DNA of 64,000 nt, taken from an uncultured Tenacibaculum sp. (GTDB taxonomy: Bacteria; Bacteroidota; Bacteroidia; Flavobacteriales; Flavobacteriaceae). Positions 44,533 through 52,785 of the stretch are shown piece after piece; position 1 is the stretch's first letter; every line of letters begins with the position of its first letter. Below the pieces are notes generated by a model. It did not search any database, was not told the DNA's origin, and saw nothing but the letters and a program-made list of their open reading frames with translations. A program made the translations under genes and the position numbers. The DNA lies in assembly GCA_947501615.1 (NCBI GenBank), contig CANMWK010000016.1, forward strand, positions 1-64,000, read 5' to 3'.

Positions 44533-45205
44533 AAGTAATAAGTGAGTTTAGGTGAGCATAATATAATTCAAAAGCGATAAAGGTTTTAATCGCTTGATTT
44601 TTGTAATCTTCTTCTTTTAAATTGTATAAACCTGTAGCAGTTGTTTCTGGATAATGACTAGGTACCTCTCTGAATGTCACTATTAAGTCGTTGATATCTT
44701 CGTTATTGGCATCTAGCATTAGTTTTTCAGAAAACAAATCAAAATAATTGACGACTAATATATCGTTAGTGTTTTTTATTCTTGCTGATTCATAATTCGA
44801 AAACCTATACGAAGTTTTCCTTTTTCTGTTTTGTTTTTCTTTAATCCATATATACTGTTTAAGCTTTATATGAGAGGTTAAAAGTAGTTGTAAAGATTCT
44901 TTTTTGACCAAAGTTGTATCATTGATTTGTAATTCGATTTTTTCAAAATCATTTTTTTTGATGACAATTTCACCTATCAAACGAAAATTTTCATTTAATG
45001 CCTGAATATATTTTTTAAAAGCTAAATGCGCATCGTTTTTTTCTATCGCGTATTTTTTACAAATCAAATCTTCAAAATGTTCAACCATAGCATCGACATC
45101 ATAATCTTTTTTTGAATCAAAAAAATTAGTATCAGATTTTAAAGATTGCGAGTACGTAATCGAGCAAAAAATAATTAGAAAAAATAGATTTAAAAATTTA
45201 CTCAT
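44525..45205 (-). CDS. Exported protein between the mutase subunits, unknown function
   Basis: 226 aa with a signal peptide (residues 1-19, [20 protein letters not shown]). The mature part is predicted helical, rich in Lys, Asn and Glu, with two cysteines at most and no recognised domain. Both ends overlap its neighbours by eight bases (GATGAGTAA-type junctions), so it is translated from the same message as mutA and scpA although it would leave the cytoplasm. The segment [19 protein letters not shown] looks the most conserved. No function can be assigned. Confidence 0.7.
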   Translation of the reverse strand: MSKFLNLFFLIIFCSITYSQSLKSDTNFFDSKKDYDVDAMVEHFEDLICKKYAIEKNDAHLAFKKYIQALNENFRLIGEIVIKKNDFEKIELQINDTTLVKKESLQLLLTSHIKLKQYIWIKEKQNRKRKTSYRFSNYESARIKNTNDILVVNYFDLFSEKLMLDANNEDINDLIVTFREVPSHYPETTATGLYNLKEEDYKNQAIKTFIAFELYYAHLNSLITYE

Positions 45206-46553
45206 CTTCCAATCGTTGTTGTTCTAGTTTTTCTGCTAATCTTTTTTGAATGATCGGCTGGATTAGAGTTTTTTCTGAACGTTTTTTTACAAATGGGAAT
45301 AATTCTAAATCATTTTTCATTTGATCTTTAGCATTCTGAATTTTATTCGTTCCTAATAAAACAAGTTCTCCTTTATCGAATAATTCTTGTTCTTTTTGAG
45401 CAGACTCTTCAATTTTTCGTTGGATAATACCTTCTTTGAGTTGTTTTAAAAATCCACCACCTTGTTCAATCTGTTTGAAAATTTCTAAAGCATTTTCTGC
45501 TAACTGTTGCGTGATTGACTCGATGTAATAACTTCCATTAGCAAAGTGTTGTGCGTTTTCAAAGCCACTTTCTTCTTTTAAAACTAACAATTGATTTCTA
45601 GAAATACGTTCTCCAAACTCATTTGATTTGTGAAATATTTCATCATAGGAAACATTTGAAACTGTATTTGCTCCTCCTAAAACAGCACTCATACTTTCGG
45701 ATGTTGTACGTAGCATATTTACATTATAATCGTATAATGTTTTGTTGCGTAGTGATGGCTGTGTGAAAATATGTATTGCTTCTTTGTTTTCTATACCATA
45801 TTCTTTTACTAAAGCGTTCCAAAGAATTCTAAAGGCTCTAAGTTTTGCTATCTCAAAAAAATAATTACTACCTACCGAAAAGTTGAAATGAATTTTATTC
45901 GCAATAGCCCCATTGAAGTGATTTAAATATTCATTTGCATGTGCTAAAGCATAGGCTAATTGTTGTGTGCAGCTTGCGCCAGCGTTTTGGTATATTGATG
46001 CATTTACGGCAATGCAATTATGTAAATGGCTTATTTTTTCAAGTGCATTGTAATCTGATTGAAGATTTGTAAACCAATTTCCTGTTTTTGCTAAATTTCC
46101 AATACTATCATTATGTAAGAAAACGTTTTCGGAATTGGTGAATGAAGAAGAAAGTTGCAGGATAAAATCAGCGTCTAAGAAATTAAACTTAAAATAAATT
46201 TTTATTGCAGATGAGAGATCGATAGCGTCTAAAAGCTTATCAACTTCAAAAGCAGCATCAACAATAAACTCAATAGCATTTGCACCTCTTTTAAGTGCGT
46301 CTAGCGCTAATTTATTTGCAATATTAACATCATCAACAAAAATAGTTTCGCAAATAAGAAAATCTTCTTCTGAAAGTTGAATGTTGAAGTGTGTTTGGTC
46401 TTCTGTGGAATAAAAAGGTTTGACTGTAATCCCTTCGTTAGTATGCCAAAGCAAAGTTTCATTATAGTCAAGTCCTTTTAAATCAACTTGTATTTTTTGT
46501 TTCCAAGCTTTTTCAGAAACTCCTTCAAATTCATCAAATAAAAACGTACTCAT
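45198..46553 (-). CDS. mutA: Methylmalonyl-CoA mutase, small subunit
   Basis: Non-catalytic partner of the heterodimeric mutase, 451 aa, lacking the C-terminal B12 domain. Homology to the large subunit barrel is visible in AWKQKIQVDLKG, NASIYQNAGASCTQQLAYALAHANEYLNHF, HFNFSVGSNYFFEIAKLRAFRILWNALVKEYG and SESMSAVLGGANTVSNVSYDE. Its start overlaps the ftsB-like stop by one base and its end overlaps the exported-protein gene. It is shorter than the roughly 600-aa MutA of Propionibacterium, as is usual in Bacteroidota. Confidence 0.93.
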   Translation of the reverse strand: MSTFLFDEFEGVSEKAWKQKIQVDLKGLDYNETLLWHTNEGITVKPFYSTEDQTHFNIQLSEEDFLICETIFVDDVNIANKLALDALKRGANAIEFIVDAAFEVDKLLDAIDLSSAIKIYFKFNFLDADFILQLSSSFTNSENVFLHNDSIGNLAKTGNWFTNLQSDYNALEKISHLHNCIAVNASIYQNAGASCTQQLAYALAHANEYLNHFNGAIANKIHFNFSVGSNYFFEIAKLRAFRILWNALVKEYGIENKEAIHIFTQPSLRNKTLYDYNVNMLRTTSESMSAVLGGANTVSNVSYDEIFHKSNEFGERISRNQLLVLKEESGFENAQHFANGSYYIESITQQLAENALEIFKQIEQGGGFLKQLKEGIIQRKIEESAQKEQELFDKGELVLLGTNKIQNAKDQMKNDLELFPFVKKRSEKTLIQPIIQKRLAEKLEQQRLEDE

Positions 46554-46867
46554 TACTTTTTTATAGTATCAAATTCAATTATATATATATCTTCATTTTT
46601 CTTCTTCATCAAATATTTTTCTCTAGCAAATCGTTCCAGTTCTAAAGAATCTTTTAGTTTTTCTATAGTTTCTTTGTCTTTAGCAATTTTTTTTTCATGA
46701 TATTTTATCCAAGTTTCTAATTCACGGATATCATTATTAAATTCTTTATGTCTTATATAAGAATTTCCGTCGAAAAACAACATCCAAATTACATACACCG
46801 TTAAAATTAATACGTAAGATATACCAATTGTAATTCCGAGAACTTTTATTTTTTTATTAAATTTCAT
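46553..46867 (-). CDS. Septum formation initiator (FtsB/DivIC-like)
   Basis: 104-aa bitopic membrane protein: short cytoplasmic N-terminus, one membrane helix (VLGITIGISYVLILTVYVIWMLF), then a coiled coil (ELETWIKYHEKKIAKDKETIEKLKDSLEL) and the family-typical ERFAREKYLMKKKNEDIYII. Members bridge FtsL and FtsQ in the divisome. It lies three bases after udk and overlaps mutA by one base. The udk-ftsB-like pairing is common in Flavobacteriia. Confidence 0.88.
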   Translation of the reverse strand: MKFNKKIKVLGITIGISYVLILTVYVIWMLFFDGNSYIRHKEFNNDIRELETWIKYHEKKIAKDKETIEKLKDSLELERFAREKYLMKKKNEDIYIIEFDTIKK

Positions 46868-46870
46868 TTA

Positions 46871-47485
46871 TTACAAACGTTCACTAATGACTGTTCTTAC
46901 AATATCTATAGCTACTGTATTATATCGATCATTAGGAATTATAATATCAGCATAATTTTTTGTAGGTTCAATAAATTCTTGATGCATAGGTTTTAAAGTG
47001 TCTTGATAACGAGATAAAACTTCATTAATATCTCTTCCTCTATCAGTAATGTCTCTTCGAACCCTTCGTATTAGACGTTCATCAGCATCAGCATGAACAA
47101 AAATCTTAATATCACACAGATCTCTAAGTTCTTTATTGTTGAAAATAAGAATTCCTTCTACAATAATTACTTTTCTTGGGTGTGTTTTTATGGTATCTTT
47201 TGTTCGATTGTGACTAACAAATGAATATACAGGTTGTTCTATAATTTTATTTTCTTTTAACTTTTTTAAATGTTCAACTAGTAAATTAAAATCAATGGCT
47301 CTTGGATGATCGAAATTTATTTTTGAACGTTGGTCGTACGTTAATTCATCTGTAGCATTATAATAAGAATCTTGTGAAATAACACAAACTTCATCGGCTG
47401 GTAATTCATTAATAATTTGGTTGACTACTGTAGTCTTTCCACTTCCAGTTCCCCCCGCAATTCCTATGATAAAAATATTTTTCAT
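46871..47485 (-). CDS. udk: Uridine kinase
   Basis: Phosphorylates uridine and cytidine in pyrimidine salvage. 204 aa from the ATG at 47485 (MKNIFIIGIAGGTGSGKTTV). P-loop GGTGSGKT with Lys17, substrate segment DSYYN, NFDHPRAIDF, VEGILIFNN and RRVRRDITDRGRDINEVLSRYQDTLKPMHQEFIEPTKNYADIIIP. A TTG start at 47530 would lie in the tRNA terminator and is rejected. A TAAATTTG element just upstream is the likely promoter of the seven-gene operon. Confidence 0.95.
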   Translation of the reverse strand: MKNIFIIGIAGGTGSGKTTVVNQIINELPADEVCVISQDSYYNATDELTYDQRSKINFDHPRAIDFNLLVEHLKKLKENKIIEQPVYSFVSHNRTKDTIKTHPRKVIIVEGILIFNNKELRDLCDIKIFVHADADERLIRRVRRDITDRGRDINEVLSRYQDTLKPMHQEFIEPTKNYADIIIPNDRYNTVAIDIVRTVISERL

Positions 47486-47505
47486 TGTATAGTCAAAAAG
47501 ATAAG

Positions 47506-47513
47506 CAAATTTA
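47506..47513 (-). promoter_or_regulatory. Promoter element for the udk-psd operon
   Basis: TAAATTTG on the minus strand, 20 bases before the udk ATG and directly after the tRNA terminator. It is the only promoter-like element found ahead of the seven closely spaced genes. Confidence 0.5.
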
Positions 47514-47529
47514 GAAAAAATAGGACACA

Positions 47530-47561
47530 AAAAAAGACATCTTTTTTAAGATGTCTTTTTT
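47530..47561 (-). terminator. Terminator after tRNA-Thr
   Basis: AAAAAAGACATCTT and AAGATGTCTTTTTT form a 14-bp stem with a TTTT loop, eight bases past the tRNA 3' end, followed by a T-run on the minus strand. Confidence 0.92.
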
Positions 47562-47568
47562 AATTTTG

Positions 47569-47642
47569 AGCCGATAGAGGGACTCGAACCCACGACCTGC
47601 TGATTACAAATCAGCTGCTCTAGCCAGCTGAGCTATATCGGC
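47569..47642 (-). tRNA. tRNA-Thr(TGT)
   Basis: 74-nucleotide cloverleaf without encoded CCA. Acceptor GCCGATA/TATCGGC, D-arm GCTC..GAGC, anticodon stem GCTGA/TCAGC with loop TTTGTAA (anticodon TGT), T-loop TTCGAGT. The T-stem (GTGGG/CCCTC) has one T-T mismatch, a feature I believe is common in this tRNA in Bacteroidota. A perfect promoter lies upstream and a terminator downstream, so it is a single-gene unit. Confidence 0.95.
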
Positions 47643-47662
47643 TATTGCCTTAAAAAGCGTGG

Positions 47663-47692
47663 CAAATATATAATGTTTTTTTATACTGACAA
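47663..47692 (-). promoter_or_regulatory. Consensus promoter of tRNA-Thr
   Basis: On the minus strand TTG (47690-47692), a 19-base spacer and TATATTTG (47663-47670), with transcription expected a few bases before the tRNA 5' end. It is the best match to the Bacteroidota consensus in the window. Confidence 0.8.
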
Positions 47693-47708
47693 ATTTTTTT
47701 GTTTTTTT

Positions 47709-48557
47709 TTATTTCCGTTCTGATTTTGGAAGTATTTTAAATGAAATTACAGGTATGTTAACATGGTTCACAACATCCTCAGTTACACTATGATCGAATA
47801 TTTGAGAGAACCCACTTCTACCATGAGTAGTCATTATAATAATATCTGCATCATAACTTTTTGCGTAATTTGTAATTCCAGCTTCTATGCTATAATCTGA
47901 AACATAGCAAACATCATCTATATGGTGAGAATTGTTTTTAGCTTGATCAAAGAAACCTTTTACAGTGGTTCTCATTTCTTGGGAACTTAAAAAAGATTTT
48001 CCTGGAGTGTTTACGTACAACATTTTTACATCTAAATTGATAAAATCACAAAATTCTTTTATTCTTTTATAAGGACCGATAGAGTCTTCAGTAAAATCAC
48101 AAGCAAAAATAGCCTTTTTAAATCCTTGATCCAGAGCTTTGTCTTTAATGACTAAAACAGGGATATTAGAATGCCTAATTACTTTTTGAGCGTTAGAACC
48201 AATTAAAAATTCTTTGAATCCTGTAGCTCCTTTAGACCCCATCATTACAAGATCGATTTTTTCTTCTTTGTATAATGTGTTGAGTTCTGTAAAAACTTTA
48301 TAATGCTTTAAAATAGGAGTAACTTTAACGTCTTTTAAAAAGTCTTGATCTAAAAATTCGTTAAATCTTTTTTCGGCTAATTTTAAATACAATACAGTTT
48401 CTTTTGTTGTATTTGAGTTGTTTACCATTGCAGTAGATAGTTCCAACATATGAACAGCTACAATTTCATAATTATAAGTTTTACCATAATATGCAGCTGT
48501 CTTTAATGCATTTTCAGATTGGATAGAAAAATCTACGGGGACTAAAATTCTTTTCAT
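47709..48557 (-). CDS. Universal stress protein (two UspA domains)
   Basis: 282 aa with two tandem Usp folds (about 1-145 and 147-276). The first has the ATP-binding pattern MGSKGATGFKEFLIGSNAQKVIRHSNIPVLVIK (G-2x-G-9x-GS). The second has a TTHGRSGFSQIFDHSVTEDVVNHVNIPVISF variant without the final Gly-Ser, so it may not bind nucleotide. Usp proteins are cytoplasmic stress-response factors of varied role. Starts at ATG 48557. Monocistronic, with 147 bases to the divergent esterase gene. Confidence 0.9.
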   Translation of the reverse strand: MKRILVPVDFSIQSENALKTAAYYGKTYNYEIVAVHMLELSTAMVNNSNTTKETVLYLKLAEKRFNEFLDQDFLKDVKVTPILKHYKVFTELNTLYKEEKIDLVMMGSKGATGFKEFLIGSNAQKVIRHSNIPVLVIKDKALDQGFKKAIFACDFTEDSIGPYKRIKEFCDFINLDVKMLYVNTPGKSFLSSQEMRTTVKGFFDQAKNNSHHIDDVCYVSDYSIEAGITNYAKSYDADIIIMTTHGRSGFSQIFDHSVTEDVVNHVNIPVISFKILPKSERK

Positions 48558-48649
48558 AAATATGATGTTTGAAGTTCAACCATAATTTACAAAAAAAAGC
48601 GTTGTTTTTCTACTTATGTGAAGTTAAAGTGTTGATTAGTTGTGGTTAA

Positions 48650-48678
48650 TTGTTTTTTTGTGTAGTTGGATGTTTTTG
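48650..48678 (+). promoter_or_regulatory. Candidate promoter for the lipoprotein esterase
   Basis: TTG (48650-48652), an 18-base spacer and TGTTTTTG (one mismatch to TAnnTTTG) ending 26 bases before the ATG at 48705. Confidence 0.4.
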
Positions 48679-48704
48679 TAAATTAGTAATTAAATAGAGG
48701 TTTT

Positions 48705-49556
48705 ATGAAAAATGTTATTTTAAGTTTATGGCTTTTAGTGTACTTATCTTGTTCTACAAGTGAACAAGAAATTTTGCCTTTAGAAGCAGAAGAATTGTTA
48801 GATCAGTCATATGGTTCAGGTAATTTACAAAAGTATGATATCTTTTTGCCAAAGAATAGGAGTAAGGGTAAAACAAAGCTTTTGGTAATTATTCATGGTG
48901 GTGGCTGGACGTCTGGTGACAAAAGTGAATTGACTTTCATATATGAGTATTTTAAAAAGCTTGGTGAAGAATTTGCAATAGTGAATTTAAATTACACATT
49001 AGCTGATTTAAATACAAAGCCAATTCCATTGCAAACAAATGATATACAGAAATTTATTTTGCATATTAAGGAGAGCCAAGAAGCATACAATATAGGAACT
49101 GAGTTTTTCTTGTTCGGTTCGAGTGCAGGAGCTCATTTATCTATGATGTATGGATATAAATTTGATATAAATAAAGATGTTAAAGGTGTAATTAACGTTG
49201 TAGGACCTACGAATTTTTTACATACTTCTTATACAGAAACTACTGATAGTGAAACAGCAGAATTATTAAATAATGTTCAAGTTTTACATAACGAAACAGT
49301 TCAAGGAAATCCAAGTTTTTACGAATCGATTAGTCCAATTTTCCATATTTCTTCAAATTCTCCACCTACGATCTCTTTTTATGGAGGAAATGATTCTTTA
49401 GTTCCAGAACAACAAGGTGAAATATTACATCAGGCTTTAGATCAACTTAATGTACAGCATGAATTATACATCTATCCAAATGAAGGGCATGGTTGGGGAG
49501 AGCCTAATATTATTGATACTTTCCAAAAAATAGAAACTTTTTTAAATAAAAATTAA
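48705..49556 (+). CDS. Alpha/beta hydrolase lipoprotein (esterase-like)
   Basis: 283 aa with a lipobox at YLSC (Cys16). The fold matches the hormone-sensitive-lipase/carboxylesterase branch: HGGGWTSGDKSE oxyanion motif (64-75), nucleophile Ser140 in FGSSAGAH, Asp230 in GGNDSLVP and His262 in NEGHGWGEP complete the triad. Likely an envelope-anchored esterase or peptidase; the substrate is unknown. It ends 70 bases before the ECF sigma operon and is probably separate from it. Confidence 0.85.
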   Translation: MKNVILSLWLLVYLSCSTSEQEILPLEAEELLDQSYGSGNLQKYDIFLPKNRSKGKTKLLVIIHGGGWTSGDKSELTFIYEYFKKLGEEFAIVNLNYTLADLNTKPIPLQTNDIQKFILHIKESQEAYNIGTEFFLFGSSAGAHLSMMYGYKFDINKDVKGVINVVGPTNFLHTSYTETTDSETAELLNNVQVLHNETVQGNPSFYESISPIFHISSNSPPTISFYGGNDSLVPEQQGEILHQALDQLNVQHELYIYPNEGHGWGEPNIIDTFQKIETFLNKN

Positions 49557-49562
49557 AAATAG

Positions 49563-49600
49563 TTGTAACGTTTTTAAAAAATAGCAGTTCTTCCTATCAA
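49563..49600 (+). promoter_or_regulatory. Candidate ECF-type promoter of the sigma operon
   Basis: TTGTAACGTTTTT followed by an A-rich spacer and GCAGTTC resembles the TGTAAC...GTC pattern of promoters read by Bacteroidota ECF sigma factors. This would be consistent with autoregulation. The call rests on pattern memory only. Confidence 0.35.
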
Positions 49601-49626
49601 ACAACTAACTAACATTATTTAAAAGT

Positions 49627-50175
49627 TTGGATTCATTATCAGATAATGCATTAATGCTAAAAGTAAAATCAGGAGAAAGTCACACATTGGGGCTTCTTTA
49701 TGAGCGGTATAAAAAACGGTTATTTGGTTTTTTCTTTCAAATGAGTAAAGATGCCAATTTATGTGAAGATTTAGTGCAAAACGTTTTTATCCGAGTAATT
49801 AAATACAAGTATACGTATACAGAGGAAAGTAATTTCGTGTCATGGATTTTTAAAATTGCTAGAAATGTATATTACGATTATTTCAAAGGGAAAAATAAAA
49901 ATAAAACCTATGATATAGAAGAGCAGTATGATGTTTATTCTTTTGAGAATGCAGAAAATACAATTGAGCAGACAGAAAGAATACTACTTTTAAAGAAAGC
50001 GATTAATCAATTACCAGAAGAAAAAAAAGAATTAATAATTCTTAGTAAAATGAAAGAATTGAAGTATAAAGAATTAGGAGATATTATAGGATGTTCTGAA
50101 GGGAATGCCAGAATTAAAGTGCATAGAGCGTTACACGATTTAAAAAAGATTTATTTAACATTAGATGAAAGATAG
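49627..50175 (+). CDS. ECF-type RNA polymerase sigma factor
   Basis: 182-aa sigma-70 family ECF factor. Region 2: LGLLYERYKKRLFGFFFQMSKDANLCEDLVQNVFIRVIKY with FVSWIFKIARNVYYDYFKG. Region 4: INQLPEEKKELIILSKMKELKYKELGDIIGCSEGNARIKVHRALHDLKKIY. The start is the TTG at 49627 (MDSLSDNALMLKVKSGE), because the SDxALMxxVKxGE segment is normally present in this group; the ATG at 49654 would cut into it. It overlaps the downstream anti-sigma gene by 11 bases. Confidence 0.92.
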   Translation: MDSLSDNALMLKVKSGESHTLGLLYERYKKRLFGFFFQMSKDANLCEDLVQNVFIRVIKYKYTYTEESNFVSWIFKIARNVYYDYFKGKNKNKTYDIEEQYDVYSFENAENTIEQTERILLLKKAINQLPEEKKELIILSKMKELKYKELGDIIGCSEGNARIKVHRALHDLKKIYLTLDER

Positions 50176-50971
50176 TATGGGAAATTTAGATGTTAAAGCT
50201 AAAGTGATAGATTATTTATCTGATAATCTTTCAGAAATAGAGAAAAGAGACTTTGAGGTTCAATTAGAAAAAAATCCAATATTAAAAGAGGAGTTTTTAG
50301 AAATGAGTTTTTTTTGGGAAGCAGATAGTGAAGAAATCCCTGAGCCTAGTATGGAAATGGATAGGAATTTTTACACGATGTTAAATGAAGAAAAGAAGAA
50401 AGAAGAAAAAGAATCACCATTAGTTAGATTTGCAAAAAGAATAGAAGTATTACCATTTAGAAAAGTCTTTTATGCATTTGGTATTTTAACCATTGGTTTC
50501 TTTTTAGGTAGCGAAATGAATATCGGAAAAGGGATAGAAATTCCTGAAGAAGTACGAGTTGCTCAGCAAGAAACAGAACAAGTACGATCGCAATTAGTCT
50601 TAACATTGTTAGATCAACCTTCTGCAAATCAAAGATTACAAGCCGTAAACGAGGTGAGTAAATTGAATAAAGTAACTGAAACTATTATTAAAGCATTATT
50701 TGCAACATTAAATAATGATGAGAATGTAAATGTTCGTTTATCTGCGATAGAATCGTTAAAGAACTACACACATATGCCTATTGTTAGGGAAGGATTAGTT
50801 GCTTCAATAGTACATCAGAAATCACCATTAGTACAAATAGAGTTAGCCGATGTAATGGTGTTATTACAAGAAAAAGAAGCTGTTAAACCATTTAGAGAAT
50901 TAATAGATCAAGAAGATATCAACTCTAGCGCAAAACAAAAAATAGAGGAAAGTATATCGAACATATATTAG
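50165..50971 (+). CDS. HEAT-repeat membrane protein, putative anti-sigma factor
   Basis: 268 aa. The N-terminal 60 residues (DVKAKVIDYLSDNLSEIEKRDFEVQLEKNPILKEEF) look like the cytoplasmic anti-sigma helical domain. One membrane helix follows near 98-115 (VFYAFGILTIGFFLGSEM). The periplasmic half is made of HEAT-type repeats (AVNEVSKLN, VNVRLSAIESLKNY, SPLVQIELADVMVLLQEKEAVKPFRELI). There is no zinc-binding HxxxCxxC. The overlap with the sigma gene and this architecture imply that it holds the sigma factor at the membrane; that role is inferred. Confidence 0.82.
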   Translation: MKDSMGNLDVKAKVIDYLSDNLSEIEKRDFEVQLEKNPILKEEFLEMSFFWEADSEEIPEPSMEMDRNFYTMLNEEKKKEEKESPLVRFAKRIEVLPFRKVFYAFGILTIGFFLGSEMNIGKGIEIPEEVRVAQQETEQVRSQLVLTLLDQPSANQRLQAVNEVSKLNKVTETIIKALFATLNNDENVNVRLSAIESLKNYTHMPIVREGLVASIVHQKSPLVQIELADVMVLLQEKEAVKPFRELIDQEDINSSAKQKIEESISNIY

Positions 50972-51049
50972 AAAAAATTTGATGTAAATGGCAAGTCCTA
51001 GGTCGCTTTTTACAGAGATAAACAAAGTCATTCATCAAAATAACAAAAC

Positions 51050-51961
51050 ATGAAAACAATTAAAATAAGTTTACTATTACTATTTTTCAATATTTTATTT
51101 ATAAATGCACAATATAAAATAGAAGAAAAAAAATACAATAAAGTTGAAACGATAACAGAAGAATATGAATTTTTAGAACAATCACCTGATAATATTGTTG
51201 TAATCGATAATGTCTACGGATCAATCGATGTAGAAGGGTATAATGGAAAGACAATACAAATAGAAGTTGTAAAAAAAGTTGCAGCAGATACAAAGCAAGA
51301 CGTTGCAGAAGGCATGCAAGAAATAGGTGTGAAGTCTGCTAGAAAAGGAGACGCAGTATACATTTATCTAGATTCACCATATTCTAAATTTGATTTAAAA
51401 ACAGGAATTTTTGAGCACAGTGAATTTAATTTCGGAAGCAGAAGAAATTACAAGCATCGAAAAAAAAGAACTTATAAATATCGATTAGATTTTAAAGTAA
51501 AAGTTCCTAAGAATGTTAGTATCGATATAAAAGCAATCAATAAAGGAAATATTACAGTAGATAATGTTCAAGGGAAATTATTAATTGTGCATAATGTGAA
51601 CGGAGCAATTGATATGACAAATGTTGCAGGTCAGACCGATGTAAATGCATTAAATAAAGACATTAATATTACTTATGCTAAAAACCCGACTAAAGAAAGC
51701 TGGTTCAATTCATTAAATGGAGATATAAATGTCTTATTTAAAGAGGACTTAGATGCAGAAATTAGTTATAAAACAATGAACGGAAGTTTTTATACTAATT
51801 TCACTGTAGAAAAAACAGTGCCTAAAGTTTCTAAGACTAGAAAAGAATTAAAGAAAGGGGTAAAATATAAACTTAACAAAAGAAAGAACTTTACAATAGG
51901 AAAAGGGAACATACTTTTTCATTTCGATCAGTTAAATGGGGATGCGATCGTCAAAAAATAA
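51050..51961 (+). CDS. DUF4097-like exported beta-repeat protein 1
   Basis: 303 aa with a signal peptide (residues 1-20, ending INAQ). Repeating short beta turns (VIDNVYGSIDVEGYNGKTIQI, AINKGNITVDNVQGKLLIVHNVNGAIDMTNVAGQ, FNSLNGDINVLF) resemble the DUF4097 putative adhesin family with a beta-helix or solenoid appearance. A basic patch (RRNYKHRKKRTYKYRL) interrupts residues 128-143. It lies downstream of the sigma/anti-sigma pair and seven bases before a paralogue, so it is probably a target or partner of that envelope-stress switch. Confidence 0.78.
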   Translation: MKTIKISLLLLFFNILFINAQYKIEEKKYNKVETITEEYEFLEQSPDNIVVIDNVYGSIDVEGYNGKTIQIEVVKKVAADTKQDVAEGMQEIGVKSARKGDAVYIYLDSPYSKFDLKTGIFEHSEFNFGSRRNYKHRKKRTYKYRLDFKVKVPKNVSIDIKAINKGNITVDNVQGKLLIVHNVNGAIDMTNVAGQTDVNALNKDINITYAKNPTKESWFNSLNGDINVLFKEDLDAEISYKTMNGSFYTNFTVEKTVPKVSKTRKELKKGVKYKLNKRKNFTIGKGNILFHFDQLNGDAIVKK

Positions 51962-51968
51962 AAGAAAT

Positions 51969-52781
51969 ATGAAATTCATTAAAATAATAATCTGCGTTTT
52001 TTTCTTAGCTATAGTTCAACTAACAGCACAAGAAACAGTCAAGATACCTTTGACAGACGCTTCTAAGCCAGGGTTTTTAAAAGTTAAAATTCTTAATGGT
52101 TCTATTAAAGTAAAAGGGACAAATACTAAAGAAGTAATTATAAAAGCATCTGTAAGAGAAAAAGAACGTTATTATAGCGGTAGAAAAACTTCTAGGAAAA
52201 ATGTGGAAGGATTAAAACAAATCGCTAATAATGCCTTAGATTTTAGTGTTAAAGAGTACGATAACTCCATAGATGTGGATGCTGATAGAAACGGTATAAC
52301 TGACTTTGAAATAGAAGTTCCAAAAGATTTTTCATTACGATTGTCAACTTATAATAGTGGTGAAATTTATGTAGAAAATGTGAATGGTATTATGGATGTA
52401 AGTAATGCTAATGGAAAAATTACGTTGAAAGACATTAGTGGCGCAGTAAGCGCAGATGCTTTAAATAAAGACATTACAGTTAATTTTATTAAAGTAAAAC
52501 CGAATGCACCAATGGCTTTTAGTAGTTTGAACGGAGATATTGATATTACTTTCCCTAAAAGTTTTAAAGCTGATGTAAGAATAAAATCGGAACGAGGAGA
52601 TATTTTTACCGATTTTGATTTAAAATCTGAGCCAACGAAAAGCAAAATTTCAAAAAGTGAAAAAACAGATCAGGGCTATAAAGTAAAAGTTGAAAAATGG
52701 ATTGAAGGATCTATAAATGGAGGAGGCTCTGAAATTCTATTTAAAAATTATAATGGCGATGTAATTATTCGTTCTAAGTAA
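51969..52781 (+). CDS. DUF4097-like exported beta-repeat protein 2
   Basis: 270 aa from the ATG at 51969 (MKFIKIIICVFFLAIVQLTAQ, signal peptide). A longer frame from 51936 overlaps the previous gene and precedes the hydrophobic core with charged residues, so it is not used. The same beta-repeat pattern as its upstream neighbour (GFLKVKILNGSIKVKGTNTKEV, TYNSGEIYVENVNGIMDVSNANGKITLKDISGAVSADALNKDI, FSSLNGDIDITF). It shares the VNG/LNGDI words with that paralogue, indicating tandem duplication. Last gene of the ECF operon, ending just before the structured repeat. Confidence 0.78.
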   Translation: MKFIKIIICVFFLAIVQLTAQETVKIPLTDASKPGFLKVKILNGSIKVKGTNTKEVIIKASVREKERYYSGRKTSRKNVEGLKQIANNALDFSVKEYDNSIDVDADRNGITDFEIEVPKDFSLRLSTYNSGEIYVENVNGIMDVSNANGKITLKDISGAVSADALNKDITVNFIKVKPNAPMAFSSLNGDIDITFPKSFKADVRIKSERGDIFTDFDLKSEPTKSKISKSEKTDQGYKVKVEKWIEGSINGGGSEILFKNYNGDVIIRSK

Positions 52782-52785
52782 ATAA

